From Mesorhizobium australicum (GTDB lineage Bacteria > Pseudomonadota > Alphaproteobacteria > Rhizobiales > Rhizobiaceae), in the NCBI RefSeq assembly GCF_900177325.1, contig NZ_FXBL01000004.1, forward strand, positions 496,001-560,000: 64,000 nucleotides of DNA. Reading direction: 5' to 3'. Positions 33,289-41,418 of this stretch are shown piece after piece; position 1 is the first letter of the stretch, and each line of letters opens with the position of its first letter. The position numbers were made by a program, and so were the translations under genes. The notes under the pieces were generated by a model. That model was not told the DNA's origin and made no database searches. It worked only from the letters and a program-made list of their open reading frames with translations.

Positions 33289-34560
33289 TTACCGTTGAAG
33301 CTTGAGACCGGTGGACGCGCCGAGGCTTTGCCCCGGCCCATCCGCCTGGCGGCTGAAGGCGAGATAGCGGCCGATATCCCGGTGCAGGTCGCGCAGGAGG
33401 GTTGCCTGCTCACGGCGCATCTCTTTGATCCGCGCCTGGAGGACGGCCCGCTGTTCAAGCTGTCTTTCGATCAGTGCCTGGCGCTCGGCCGCCTGCCGCT
33501 CGCGGCTGCGCCGGGCTTCAAGCTCGTTGCCCCGGCGTATCTGCTGGTATTTTCCGGTGAGGCGGTGCCAGAGGCCGCGCAGGCCCTTGGGCAGCCGGCC
33601 CGCGCGCGCCCTTGTTTCCTCGTCCCATTCGGATTTCTGGCGTGCATCGAGATCGGTGCGCGCCTTGCGGTGATGCTGCGTCATCTCCGCCCGGTAGGAG
33701 GCCAGCTTCTCCGCACGGCCCTTGAAGGCCGCGCGCGATTCTTCGACATGCCGGCGGATGGACAGCGTCATGCGCTGGCCGATGGTCTTGCGCGTATCCG
33801 TAACCGAAGGCAGCGCCTCCCCGTCGCCGAGCCGGGCGCGCACCTCTTTCGTCTTCACATCGAGCAGACGCGGCAGCGACCAGACATCACCGCGATGATC
33901 GAGCACCACGAAACCGCGCTGATCGCCTTTCGCCAGGAAGAACCCGCGTTCCTCCAGCGCATTGCGCAGAGCTGGCAAACCGTCCGAGCCTCGCCAGCAT
34001 TCCTGCACGGTTTGTTTGAGCCAGCGGGGATCGATATCCTGCCGCTTCGCCTGCTGCCATTCCGCCAGCGTGAAGTTGGTTGGATTGCGCTCGGCTGCAT
34101 TGGCAAAGCCGCGCGGCATCTTCCAGCCATGCTCCAGATAGAGGTCGCGCGCGATGTCCCGGAGTCGGTTCTTGAAGAAGGGTAGCGGACGCGCCGTCAT
34201 CGTGTCGGCGTCGATACGGCTCCACACCGCATGGGCATGACGCCGGCCTTCCTTCTCATGGAAGACCAGGGCACGGGGCTGGCCGTCCAGTCCGAGTTGT
34301 TTTTCGATGCGGGCAACGGCATCCTCGAACACCGGCACCGGCACTCGTTCGCCTTCGGGCGGACTCAAGGAAAGCGAAAAGAGATACTGGCGGCAGTTCG
34401 TGCCGCGAGCGATCGCCTCGACCTCCTTGAAGGCGGCCTTGAGATTATCGCCGGCAAAGCCCCGCAGCTCATGCAGGCTGATATGCTCGTTATCGTCGGT
34501 GCGCAGGAGATGGACTGCGAGATTCTGACCACCGGCGCGCTGCGAGCCTTTGAGGATCAT
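33289..34560 (-). CDS. relaxase of the mobilisation module (MobA-like)
   Basis: The 423-residue protein has a relaxase N-terminal domain. The metal-binding histidine motif HAHAVWSR lies in EGRRHAHAVWSRIDADT, preceded by RQYLFSLSLSPPEGE. A helical, coiled C-terminal half is rich in Arg/Glu (ARRSRERQAAERQALIERQL). The gene overlaps mobC by four bases. It would nick oriT and lead transfer in trans with another element's secretion system. The nucleophilic Tyr was not assigned with confidence. Confidence 0.78.
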   Translation of the reverse strand: MILKGSQRAGGQNLAVHLLRTDDNEHISLHELRGFAGDNLKAAFKEVEAIARGTNCRQYLFSLSLSPPEGERVPVPVFEDAVARIEKQLGLDGQPRALVFHEKEGRRHAHAVWSRIDADTMTARPLPFFKNRLRDIARDLYLEHGWKMPRGFANAAERNPTNFTLAEWQQAKRQDIDPRWLKQTVQECWRGSDGLPALRNALEERGFFLAKGDQRGFVVLDHRGDVWSLPRLLDVKTKEVRARLGDGEALPSVTDTRKTIGQRMTLSIRRHVEESRAAFKGRAEKLASYRAEMTQHHRKARTDLDARQKSEWDEETRARAGRLPKGLRGLWHRLTGKYQQIRRGNELEARRSRERQAAERQALIERQLEQRAVLQARIKEMRREQATLLRDLHRDIGRYLAFSRQADGPGQSLGASTGLKLQR

Positions 34561-34997
34561 TGCACCGCCTCCGGTTTGAGACCGAGCGCGGCCAGCAGCA
34601 GCCGGCGCAGGTCGCGCACATCGCGAAGCGCGGCGAATAATTCGGCTTCTGTCTCAGGCGTCATCGGCAAGGCACCGATATTCACGGCATGGGCGAGCTG
34701 GTTGAGATTGTTGGCCAGGTGCGAGCGCCCGAGCAGGGCAAGGACCTGCGCCAGGGCCGTGCGATCTTCCACGGCAAGACCGGTGCGCCGTGTACGGATC
34801 GGCAGGGTATCCCCCAGCACTTTCGTCTTGATGTAAGCGCCGAGCGGCGCGCCTGCGGCCTCAATAGCCAAGCGGGCGCGGTCATCCACGCTCAGGCGCA
34901 GGCAGAAGGGAGCCGAACGCTTTTTCTTCGGCTTCGCAGCCGGTTTGCGGTAAACTTGTTCGGCAGTAGCGGGGTTGAATGTCTCGGTCAGGGACAT
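34557..34997 (-). CDS. MobC-like relaxosome accessory protein
   Basis: The 146-residue protein has a basic N-terminus (RKPAAKPKKKRSAPFCLRLS) followed by the MobC pattern GAPLGAYIKTKVLGDT and ALLGRSHLANNLNQLAHAVN. It belongs to the ribbon-helix-helix MobC/NikA-like group that binds oriT and helps strand opening for the relaxase. It overlaps the relaxase start (ATGA) and heads the mobilisation operon together with a possible 56-residue frame upstream. Confidence 0.8.
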   Translation of the reverse strand: MSLTETFNPATAEQVYRKPAAKPKKKRSAPFCLRLSVDDRARLAIEAAGAPLGAYIKTKVLGDTLPIRTRRTGLAVEDRTALAQVLALLGRSHLANNLNQLAHAVNIGALPMTPETEAELFAALRDVRDLRRLLLAALGLKPEAVQ

Positions 34998-35158
34998 GGC
35001 GGCACCGGAGGCTTGCTAGGCCTCAGGTGCTCAAGCTGGGTGTTCCAGTCGGCTAAAACCTCGAACAACTGGTTCGACATTTCACCATCAAGGCGCGCCA
35101 ATTTGGCATTGTACAACAAGTACTTAGCCTTAGCCTGCACTTGCTTCATGGGCTTCAT
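34988..35158 (-). CDS. possible small protein upstream of mobC
   Basis: A 56-codon frame on the minus strand starts MKPMKQVQAKAKYLLYNAKL and continues with protein-like composition (ARLDGEMSNQLFEVLADWNT). It overlaps the mobC start by ten bases, as expected for a coupled gene. No clear ribosome binding site is seen and no family is recognised. It could instead be a chance frame in the oriT-proximal region. Confidence 0.4.
   Translation of the reverse strand: MKPMKQVQAKAKYLLYNAKLARLDGEMSNQLFEVLADWNTQLEHLRPSKPPVPPCP
35004..35028. repeat. inverted repeat upstream of mobC, candidate oriT structure
   Basis: ACCgGAGGC and GCCTCaGGT pair over eight of nine positions around a seven-base loop, immediately upstream of mobC. 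Relaxase/MobC genes usually lie next to oriT with such repeats. No nick-site consensus was identified, so this is only a candidate. Confidence 0.3.
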
Positions 35159-35394
35159 GGCTGAGCGGCGTAAGCACTGCGGACCTCGAATCCAAGCTCA
35201 CCATGTCGCTACATTCCGCAGATTTACGGCAAAACTCGAATTTGCAGCGGATAAGCATCAAGAACGAAGGTTGAGCGCTGCCCACGAAGGCAGCACCCTG
35301 ATTGGGGGCACCTCGGGCCCGAAACTGGACCTTGGCTTAGGCACCTAGGCCCGCGTCGGACAGCGACATATGCTGCGGAATGGGTGCTTCTCGT

Positions 35395-35408
35395 TTGAGC
35401 TAGCTCAA
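35395..35408. promoter_or_regulatory. FNR/CRP-family palindrome upstream of hemN
   Basis: TTGAGCTAGCTCAA is a perfect 14-base palindrome with the TTGA/TCAA ends of FNR-family operators (consensus TTGAT-N4-ATCAA, here with G/C at the fifth position). It lies 62 bases upstream of the hemN start. It is consistent with low-oxygen or NO control. Confidence 0.6.
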
Positions 35409-35470
35409 CGAGGCTGTTGAGCATGCCGTGCATAAGAGAGGTCGCGCCACGCAGATCCGGAGCAAATTCG

Positions 35471-36838
35471 ATGACGAATACGCACCGACGGCAGGAGGAT
35501 TATGATCTCCTGACGCTCGCGACCAGAACGATCCCTCGTTACACATCCTATCCAACCGCTCCCCAGTTCACCGCCGACGTCGACGCCGCGACGTTTGGCG
35601 GCTGGCTGGACCTGGAAGCGAAGCGTGGCGACCCGGTCTCGATCTACCTCCACGTCCCCTTCTGCAGGTCGATCTGCAATTACTGTGGCTGCACGACGAA
35701 GGCGGCGCTTCGCGACGATCCCGTCCGAGCCTATGCCGAAGTGCTCAAGGACGAAATCCGACTGGTGGGGGCCACGACCGAACGCATCGCCGTATCGCAC
35801 CTGCACTGGGGTGGAGGCACGCCGAACATTCTGCCACCGGACTGCATGGCTGAGCTGGTCGGTCTGCTTTCCGAGACGTTCCGTTTCACGGACGACATGG
35901 AGCATGCGATCGAACTCGATCCACGGCACGTCACACAGGAAGGCATGGCGCGCCTCTCCGGCCTTGGCGTGAACCGGGTCAGCCTCGGCGTGCAGACGCT
36001 CGATGACCGTGTCCAGACAGCGATCGCGCGCGTCCAGCCCCTGCCAGTCGTCGAAGACGCAATGCGGGCTATATCGCAGGCAGGCATCGCGGATGTGAAC
36101 TTCGACCTGATGTTCGGCCTTCCGTTCCAGACGGAAGCGTCGATCAAAACAACCGTCGAGCAGGCGATCCGCCTGGCCCCCTCGCGGTTCGCGGTCTTCG
36201 GCTACGCGCACGTCCCCTGGATGAAGCCCCACCAGCGCCTGATCGCCGACGAGACCCTCCCCGACGCCGGCGCACGGATCGCTCAGGCGCAGCTTGCGCG
36301 CCGTCTCCTGGTAGCTGCCGGCTATCAGGAGGTGGGCATCGACCACTTCGCCCGTGAAAGCGATCCGCTGGTGGCGGCGATGCGGAAAGGCACGATGCGC
36401 CGGAACTTCCAGGGCTACACGACGGACGCCGCGTCCACCCTCATAGGGCTTGGAGCGTCATCAATCAGCCGCACCCCCTATGGCTATGCCCAGAACCTGC
36501 CCGACAACGCTGGCTGGCAACGCCGTATCAGGGCGGGCGAACTGCCCGTGGCTCGGGGCAAGGCGATGGACGATGTGGACAGGATGCGTGGCGATGCCAT
36601 CGAGTCCATCCTCTGCTTCTTCGAAGCCGATCTCGCCGCGGTCGCCGAGCGCCATGACACTTCGGTCGACGTGTTCGGTCCGGACCTCGTCAGGCTGCGC
36701 ACGGAAATGGGAACGCGCGTCCGGATCGACGGCTGGAGGATCGCCATAGATCGGGACCCCCACGAAACCGCGCGTCTGGTCGCCAGTCACTTCGATGGCT
36801 ACCTCCATTCAAACGGCCGTTATTCGGTGGCGGTCTGA
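35471..36838 (+). CDS. hemN: oxygen-independent coproporphyrinogen III dehydrogenase
   Basis: The 455-residue protein starts MTNTHRRQEDYDLLTLATRT; earlier codons of the frame are not conserved-looking. It is a radical SAM enzyme with the motif CRSICNYCGC (C65, C69, C72 and following C) and the preceding YLHVPFC. GLGVNRVSLGVQTLD and FDLMFGLPFQT are typical HemN segments. It converts coproporphyrinogen III to protoporphyrinogen IX without oxygen, supplying haem for the Nap, Cco and other cytochromes encoded nearby. An FNR-like palindrome precedes it. A DUF454 gene follows within four bases. Confidence 0.93.
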   Translation: MTNTHRRQEDYDLLTLATRTIPRYTSYPTAPQFTADVDAATFGGWLDLEAKRGDPVSIYLHVPFCRSICNYCGCTTKAALRDDPVRAYAEVLKDEIRLVGATTERIAVSHLHWGGGTPNILPPDCMAELVGLLSETFRFTDDMEHAIELDPRHVTQEGMARLSGLGVNRVSLGVQTLDDRVQTAIARVQPLPVVEDAMRAISQAGIADVNFDLMFGLPFQTEASIKTTVEQAIRLAPSRFAVFGYAHVPWMKPHQRLIADETLPDAGARIAQAQLARRLLVAAGYQEVGIDHFARESDPLVAAMRKGTMRRNFQGYTTDAASTLIGLGASSISRTPYGYAQNLPDNAGWQRRIRAGELPVARGKAMDDVDRMRGDAIESILCFFEADLAAVAERHDTSVDVFGPDLVRLRTEMGTRVRIDGWRIAIDRDPHETARLVASHFDGYLHSNGRYSVAV

Positions 36839-36842
36839 CAGC

Positions 36843-37214
36843 ATGCGTTTCCTCTGGAACGCGTTGGGTTTTGTGTCGCTTGCAGCGGCCGCGGCCGGGG
36901 CAATCCTGCCGTTCCTGCCGGCCACGCCGTTCTTCATTCTGGCGGCCTTCGCATTTTCGCGCGGTTCTCCCAGAGTCGAGGCCTGGCTGTTGGAACATCC
37001 GCGGTGGGGTTCCGCGATAAAGGACTGGAGACGCGACCGATCGGTCTCCAAGAAGGCAAAGACGGTGTCCCTTTCGGTTATCTGCGCGACGCCCGTGCTG
37101 TCCTGGGTCCTCGGCTTCGGATCGGTCGTCTTGGGAATTCAGGTGCTCGTCCTTGCCATCGTGGCCGCGTTCATCTCGACGAGGCCCAGTCCTGGCCCTA
37201 ATGCCCAGCCCTGA
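36843..37214 (+). CDS. DUF454 (YbaN-family) inner-membrane protein
   Basis: The 123-residue membrane protein starts MRFLWNALGFVSLAAAAAGA. It has the DUF454 pattern LPFLPATPFFILAAFAFSRGSPR near residues 22-45, followed by W.I.DWRR.RSVS. Two further hydrophobic segments follow. YbaN-like proteins are of unknown function and in Rhizobiales often accompany low-oxygen haem genes. It lies four bases after hemN and is probably co-transcribed. It is convergent with the peroxidase gene. Confidence 0.85.
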   Translation: MRFLWNALGFVSLAAAAAGAILPFLPATPFFILAAFAFSRGSPRVEAWLLEHPRWGSAIKDWRRDRSVSKKAKTVSLSVICATPVLSWVLGFGSVVLGIQVLVLAIVAAFISTRPSPGPNAQP

Positions 37215-37234
37215 GGCATGCTGTCCAGAGATCG

Positions 37235-38416
37235 TCAACGATCCAGCAGCGGCTCGTAGCGCGCATCGGTCAGTGTCCTGAGGAAGGCGACGAGCGCCTC
37301 CACCCGTCTGTCGTCGAGCGCCGGACCGTGCGTGAGTTCCTTGACCGCGAACGTCTCCGGCACGCTCGGAAATTCGAAGGGCTGCCCGGTCTCCGGATTC
37401 ATCTGCGCGGCGTCGGCCCTTGAGTTGTACCTGTTATAGAACCTGACGACAGTCGACAGGTCCCTGAAGACGCCGTTGTGCATGTAGGGTCCCGTCACCG
37501 CCACGTTGCGAAGGGTCGGCGTGCGGAACTTTCCGCGCTCATCCAGGGAGCCAACGGCCGGGTTGCCCGCGAGACCGGGATCGACCGTCCCGGGTGCGAC
37601 GCCGTTGGCCACGCGCAGCGCCTTGTTCTCGGGCACGCCGATGTTGTGATAGCGGTTGTCGGTAAAGGTCTCTCGCGGGTCCATGGGGCTGCGGGAGAGT
37701 CGATGGCACTGGCTGCAGTTCGTGAACTGATCCGAGAAGAAGAGCACCCGTCCGAGTTCCTCCTCGTCGCTTAGCGTTGCCTCGCCGCGCAGGAAGCGGT
37801 CGTATTTCGAGTCGAACGGCGCGAACGCATCGGTGCGCTCGAAGGCGGCGACCGCCCGCGCCAGCGCCTCGAATGCGGCTTCGGGATCGTCGAGTACTCC
37901 CGGCCCGAACGTCGCCGGAAAGGCGGTCCGGTAGGATTCGTTCTCCCGCAGCCGCGCCGCCACCGACGCCATGTCCGGCATGCCCGTCTCGGCGGGGTTC
38001 AGCGGCGGCCCCCCGGCCTGCTCTTCGAGCGTGGCCGCGCGCCCGTCATGGAACAGGCCTCCCGCCCATTTGCCGTCCGACCCCTTGTGGAGGGGTGGCA
38101 CCAGGGCGGCGTAAGATGCGGTCGGAGCGTTGCGGTCGCCAATCGAAACCCCGTCGTCGCCGAGCGACGCGGCGAGACCGCCGGGATCGGCAAACCCCCG
38201 GCCGGGATCGTGGCAGGTGGCGCAGGACTGGGTCCGGTTGGCGGACAGGTTAGGATCGAAGTAGAGCGCCTCGCCGAGAGAGGCCAAGGCCGCGGGATCG
38301 GCCGCGGCGACGGGTTCCACGCGCTCCCGCGAGGCGAACATCATCGCGCCGCCCGAGACCAGCGCGGTCGTCGCCGCGGCGAGCAGGCCCATCGCAAGCG
38401 CGTACTTCTCCGTCAC
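37235..38416 (-). CDS. di-haem cytochrome c peroxidase (MauG/CcpA family)
   Basis: The protein has 393 residues from a GTG at 38416 that overlaps the previous stop (GTGA). The frame is open further upstream but lies in the neighbouring gene. An N-terminal membrane anchor or signal (ALAMGLLAAATTALVSGGAM) is followed by two c-type haem motifs: CATCH (65-69) and CSQCH (234-238). Segments typical of bacterial cytochrome c peroxidases include GEALYFDPNLS, FFSDQFTNC and RTPTLRNVAVTGPYMHNG. It acts in the periplasm, reducing peroxide with cytochrome or azurin electrons, or oxidising another substrate as MauG does. It is the last gene of the run from 40937. Confidence 0.85.
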   Translation of the reverse strand: MTEKYALAMGLLAAATTALVSGGAMMFASRERVEPVAAADPAALASLGEALYFDPNLSANRTQSCATCHDPGRGFADPGGLAASLGDDGVSIGDRNAPTASYAALVPPLHKGSDGKWAGGLFHDGRAATLEEQAGGPPLNPAETGMPDMASVAARLRENESYRTAFPATFGPGVLDDPEAAFEALARAVAAFERTDAFAPFDSKYDRFLRGEATLSDEEELGRVLFFSDQFTNCSQCHRLSRSPMDPRETFTDNRYHNIGVPENKALRVANGVAPGTVDPGLAGNPAVGSLDERGKFRTPTLRNVAVTGPYMHNGVFRDLSTVVRFYNRYNSRADAAQMNPETGQPFEFPSVPETFAVKELTHGPALDDRRVEALVAFLRTLTDARYEPLLDR

Positions 38417-38769
38417 CACGGCCGCCAGAAGCGCGGCTTCGCGGGAGGCCGCCGCTGCCCGGACGGTCCGGACATCATGTCGGGCGACCACGGCGGGTCG
38501 TACGTGACCGCCACTTCCGCAGCCGCCACGCCGGGCACGGCGCAGGCCGCGCGCTCCACTCCGTCCTTCAGATAGCCGACGGCCGGGCAACCCCGCGTGG
38601 TGGTGGTCATGACCACGTGGGCCGTCGAACGGTCATCCACCGCAACGAAGTAGATCAGCCCGAGGTCGACGACGTTCTCGCCCAGTTCGGGATCGATGAC
38701 CGCGCGCAGCGAATCCCTGACGCTGTCCGCCAGCGTCCCCCGGCCCGTCGGTTCAGGTGCGGTCGTCAT
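38413..38769 (-). CDS. DUF59/MIP18-family metal-sulfur cluster assembly protein
   Basis: The 118-residue protein has the DUF59 pattern VRDSLRAVIDPELGENVVDL, GLIYFVAVDD, then TTRGCPAVGYLKDGVERA, with the conserved Cys. The C-terminus has a proline/arginine tail ending RFWRPW. PaaD/SufT-like proteins help build Fe-S clusters. In denitrifier gene clusters this family accompanies DUF2249 proteins. It overlaps the upstream DUF2249 gene by 17 bases and is coupled (GTGA) to the peroxidase. Its exact client is unknown. Confidence 0.85.
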   Translation of the reverse strand: MTTAPEPTGRGTLADSVRDSLRAVIDPELGENVVDLGLIYFVAVDDRSTAHVVMTTTTRGCPAVGYLKDGVERAACAVPGVAAAEVAVTYDPPWSPDMMSGPSGQRRPPAKPRFWRPW

Positions 38770-39268
38770 GACCCGTTCCGATCCTCACCAGCAGGCGATA
38801 GGCGGCGCCGTCAGGATCGAAGCCGCCCCGCCACTCGTGTCCGCGCTGCGCGAGCTGCGGAAACAGGAAGGTCGGCTCGCGGTCGAGAAGGGCCTCCATC
38901 ACCTCGCCCCGCTGCATGGCCTCGGCGGCGCTCAGCACCTTCACCATGGGCTCGGGCGGCATCAGCCCGCGGTTGTCGAGATGCATGAGGGGGAACGGCC
39001 ACCGAGCGTCGGCAGCCTCGGTCGTGGAAACAGCAGGACCGGCCGTCGGAGTGAACAGCACCTCCCAGTCCCCGCCGCCGATCTCCCGGTCCTGGTGTGT
39101 GAATCCTTTCGCTCCGAGCGCCCCGAACAGCGGCACGGGCCGGAACGGCGCCAGCAGGCGAAGCCCTTCGCCCGGTCCGAGCGCTGCCACCGTCTGCATG
39201 ATCCGGCCGAACGGCTCGCCCCCTGTCGCGAGGATCGGCCTCACGTCCAATTCAACGTATTCGGTCAT
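38753..39268 (-). CDS. protein with two DUF2249 domains
   Basis: The 171-residue protein starts MTEYVELDVRPILATGGEPF. It contains two tandem DUF2249 domains. The first is recognised by LDVRPI.ATG.EPF and GLRLLAPFRPVPLFGALGA. The second is recognised by LDNRGLMPPEPMVKVLSAAE and FLFPQLAQRGHEW. DUF2249 is a TusA-like fold found in denitrification clusters, function unsettled. It overlaps the DUF59 gene and follows the haem-copper-oxidase-like membrane protein. A second single-domain copy is at 40659. Confidence 0.75.
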   Translation of the reverse strand: MTEYVELDVRPILATGGEPFGRIMQTVAALGPGEGLRLLAPFRPVPLFGALGAKGFTHQDREIGGGDWEVLFTPTAGPAVSTTEAADARWPFPLMHLDNRGLMPPEPMVKVLSAAEAMQRGEVMEALLDREPTFLFPQLAQRGHEWRGGFDPDGAAYRLLVRIGTGHDDRT

Positions 39269-39281
39269 GATCGTGCTCCGT

Positions 39282-40640
39282 TCAGCGCCCGCCTGGCGCA
39301 CTCGAGTAAAGAAGGGAAGGCCGCAGCGCTCCCTCGGGAAACCTCTGGCTCGCGGCGACGTCGGACAGCATCCGTGCCCGAACCAGATGGAAAACGATGC
39401 CTGCACTCGCGGCCAGCGTGCCGAATGCGGCGATTTGAAAGCCTGCGGCGTTTCCAACCGCCAAGGCGGCCGTCCCCGCCCCCACAGAAGCGAAATAGAG
39501 CAGGAACCACGGCCGTGCCGCTGCCTCCGAGACGAGGTCCTGGACCCGGGGCGTGGGAGCGCGCCCGAGGACCGGGCCGTAGCATTCAAGCCAGGTCATG
39601 AACGGTACGATCTTGTAGAGCTTCGCTAGGCCGAGGCCCGACAGCCATCCCAAGCCGACGAGGTAGACAGATGCCGCGATAGCCCTCTCGGCCCCGGCCA
39701 GTGCCGCCAGGGGCGCTGCCAGCACCACCGCAAGCCCCAGGGAGGCGAAAGCGAACACGGCGGTCTGCATGTTGAGTTCCAGTGCCCTGCGTCTGCGCCC
39801 GCGATAGAAGTTCACCACGTCCCGGCCATAGAGGGCAGCCGCGCCTGCGGCGGCGAGCCCGGCCACGAGCAGCACCCCTGGCACTGACCACCCCGCGAGA
39901 AGGGCCGCCACCCCTCCTCCGACGGCGGTTGCCATCGCCCCTGCCGAAAGCAGGAACGCCACACGGGTGCCGTTCCCCTGCGGGTCGGGCGAAAGGAGGA
40001 ACATCGGAAACAGGCGATAGGAGACGCCCACCGCGCACATGGCCAGCCATCCCCCGAGCCCGGCAGCCGCATGAACGGGCATGCCCTGGGCGGCGACGTC
40101 GACGAGCGCGGGGGCCGACAGCGTTCCGCCGAGGACCTGCGTGAACACGAAGCCCAGCGCCGCCGCGGCCAGAAGCCCGGCCAGTCCGGCGGCCACGAAG
40201 GCTGCCGGGAGCGGAAGTGGCCGGGACCGCGCAATCGTCATGCCGATTGCGGCCACCGCCATCGCAAAGCCGAGGCAAAGCAAGAGGCCGCCGATGGGAA
40301 GAAAAGGCGCGGGCGTCTGAAGCAGTCCGTCCATCGCCAGAAAGCCCGACAGCAGCGAAACCAGACCCACGACGACGAACAGGAGCGCAGGCAGCGCCAG
40401 CCAGTTTGCCGCGAGCGAACGGTTCACGAGAACCGGAACGAATTGGAACAGCGCGCCGCACATCAGAAGGCTCAGCCACCCGATCGTCACGAGATGGACT
40501 ACAACCAGCGTGCCCGGGTCTCGCAACCCGGCGGCTGGATAGCCGTAGCCTGCCGCCATCAAGGCCTCTGCCGCCAGCAGCGACATGAGCGCCGCGGCGA
40601 AATAAGCCATGGTCCATCGGGAGAGCGAGGCTCCGGTCAT
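39282..40640 (-). CDS. polytopic membrane protein related to haem-copper oxidase/NnrS-type proteins
   Basis: The 452-residue protein has about twelve hydrophobic segments. Histidines lie in membrane helices (LVVVHLVTIGWLSLLMCGAL, MPVHAAAGLGGWLAMCAVGV), recalling haem-binding helices of cytochrome oxidase subunit I and NnrS. KLYKIVPFMTWLECYGPVLG is a further conserved-looking segment. It is not CcoN, NorB or NnrS themselves, which are separate or absent here. It sits between DUF2249 genes in the low-oxygen operon. A haem-dependent NO-related function is plausible but unproven. Confidence 0.65.
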   Translation of the reverse strand: MTGASLSRWTMAYFAAALMSLLAAEALMAAGYGYPAAGLRDPGTLVVVHLVTIGWLSLLMCGALFQFVPVLVNRSLAANWLALPALLFVVVGLVSLLSGFLAMDGLLQTPAPFLPIGGLLLCLGFAMAVAAIGMTIARSRPLPLPAAFVAAGLAGLLAAAALGFVFTQVLGGTLSAPALVDVAAQGMPVHAAAGLGGWLAMCAVGVSYRLFPMFLLSPDPQGNGTRVAFLLSAGAMATAVGGGVAALLAGWSVPGVLLVAGLAAAGAAALYGRDVVNFYRGRRRRALELNMQTAVFAFASLGLAVVLAAPLAALAGAERAIAASVYLVGLGWLSGLGLAKLYKIVPFMTWLECYGPVLGRAPTPRVQDLVSEAAARPWFLLYFASVGAGTAALAVGNAAGFQIAAFGTLAASAGIVFHLVRARMLSDVAASQRFPEGALRPSLLYSSAPGGR

Positions 40641-40658
40641 CTCGGCACCGTCGCCGGC

Positions 40659-40937
40659 TCAGGAGCCGCAGCAGCATTCACAGCCGCTGCCTGCCTCCCG
40701 GGAAATCAGGACGCGCCACACTTCCGGACCCTGCTCGACATAGGTCCAGCCGAAGAGACCGGGGAACCTCGCCTGGATCTGGTACTGAAGCGGACGCGGC
40801 TCGTGATCGCTGACGATCGCAAAGGCCTGGCTCGGCTTCAGCGCCTCGAGTACCGAGAATATCCGGGGATGGCGCTCGTAGGGCGGGATGGTGCGGACGT
40901 CGATGGTGGGGATGTCGGCGAGTTCTTCAGTGGTCAT
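40659..40937 (-). CDS. DUF2249 protein with Cys-rich C-terminus
   Basis: The 92-residue protein starts MTTEELADIPTIDVRTIPPY. It carries one DUF2249 domain (IDVRTIPPYERHPRIFSVLE, AFAIVSDHEPRPLQYQI, FGWTYVEQGPEVWRV). It ends with a cysteine cluster (GSGCECCCGS) that could bind a metal. It is the first DUF2249 gene of the run that continues to the peroxidase at 37235. Function is unsettled; the family is linked to denitrification and low-oxygen clusters. Confidence 0.8.
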   Translation of the reverse strand: MTTEELADIPTIDVRTIPPYERHPRIFSVLEALKPSQAFAIVSDHEPRPLQYQIQARFPGLFGWTYVEQGPEVWRVLISREAGSGCECCCGS

Positions 40938-41079
40938 GCACGAGGCTCCGGGGTTCGACTGCACGCGGGCATGACGCGAAGCGCGCCGCCAGCTCGTGGA
41001 CTTTAGCGAACCCGCACCGATGCTTGTTTGTCGAAGCGCAAACTCAGGAGACGGCGAAGCCGAGGTCCGGTCACGGGCT

Positions 41080-41211
41080 TCAGAACAGTCCGATCGCGAC
41101 CGCGGCCAGGTTGACGGCCAGCGCCGCGAGCGCCGGGATCATCACCGCCGCTCCTGCGGCGACGGACAGCGCCGCGATCCAGTCGAACTTCCTGTCGGCC
41201 GTCATTCCCAT
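41080..41211 (-). CDS. 43-residue membrane protein after ccoS
   Basis: The frame starts MGMTADRKFDWIAALSVAAG, with AAGGA six bases upstream. It encodes a single long hydrophobic stretch of about 30 residues (AALSVAAGAAVMIPALAALA onward). It lies 18 bases after ccoS on the same strand and in the same style of spacing. No family is recognised, but a small oxidase-associated subunit would fit. The strong ribosome binding site and position are the main support. Confidence 0.6.
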   Translation of the reverse strand: MGMTADRKFDWIAALSVAAGAAVMIPALAALAVNLAAVAIGLF

Positions 41212-41229
41212 GATCGTTCCTTCATGTCC

Positions 41230-41418
41230 TCAACGCCCGTTTCCGGGACGGCGTTCCGGCGCAGGCAACGGTGCATCGCTGCCTTGGTGGAGAACGCGTT
41301 CCGCCGCGCCGTCGAGATCTTCCAGCTGTCCGCTTTTCATCGACCACAGGAAGGCAAGCAGGCCCGCAAGGCCCATGCCCAGGGCAACGGGAACCAGCCA
41401 CGCCAGGAGCCCGGTCAT
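41230..41418 (-). CDS. ccoS: cbb3 oxidase maturation protein CcoS
   Basis: The 62-residue protein has one N-terminal membrane helix ([20 protein letters not shown]). The CcoS/FixS pattern [20 protein letters not shown] follows and then a short proline-rich tail. CcoS is needed to insert haem and copper into cbb3 oxidase. The start overlaps the ccoI stop by four bases. Confidence 0.9.
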   Translation of the reverse strand: MTGLLAWLVPVALGMGLAGLLAFLWSMKSGQLEDLDGAAERVLHQGSDAPLPAPERRPGNGR

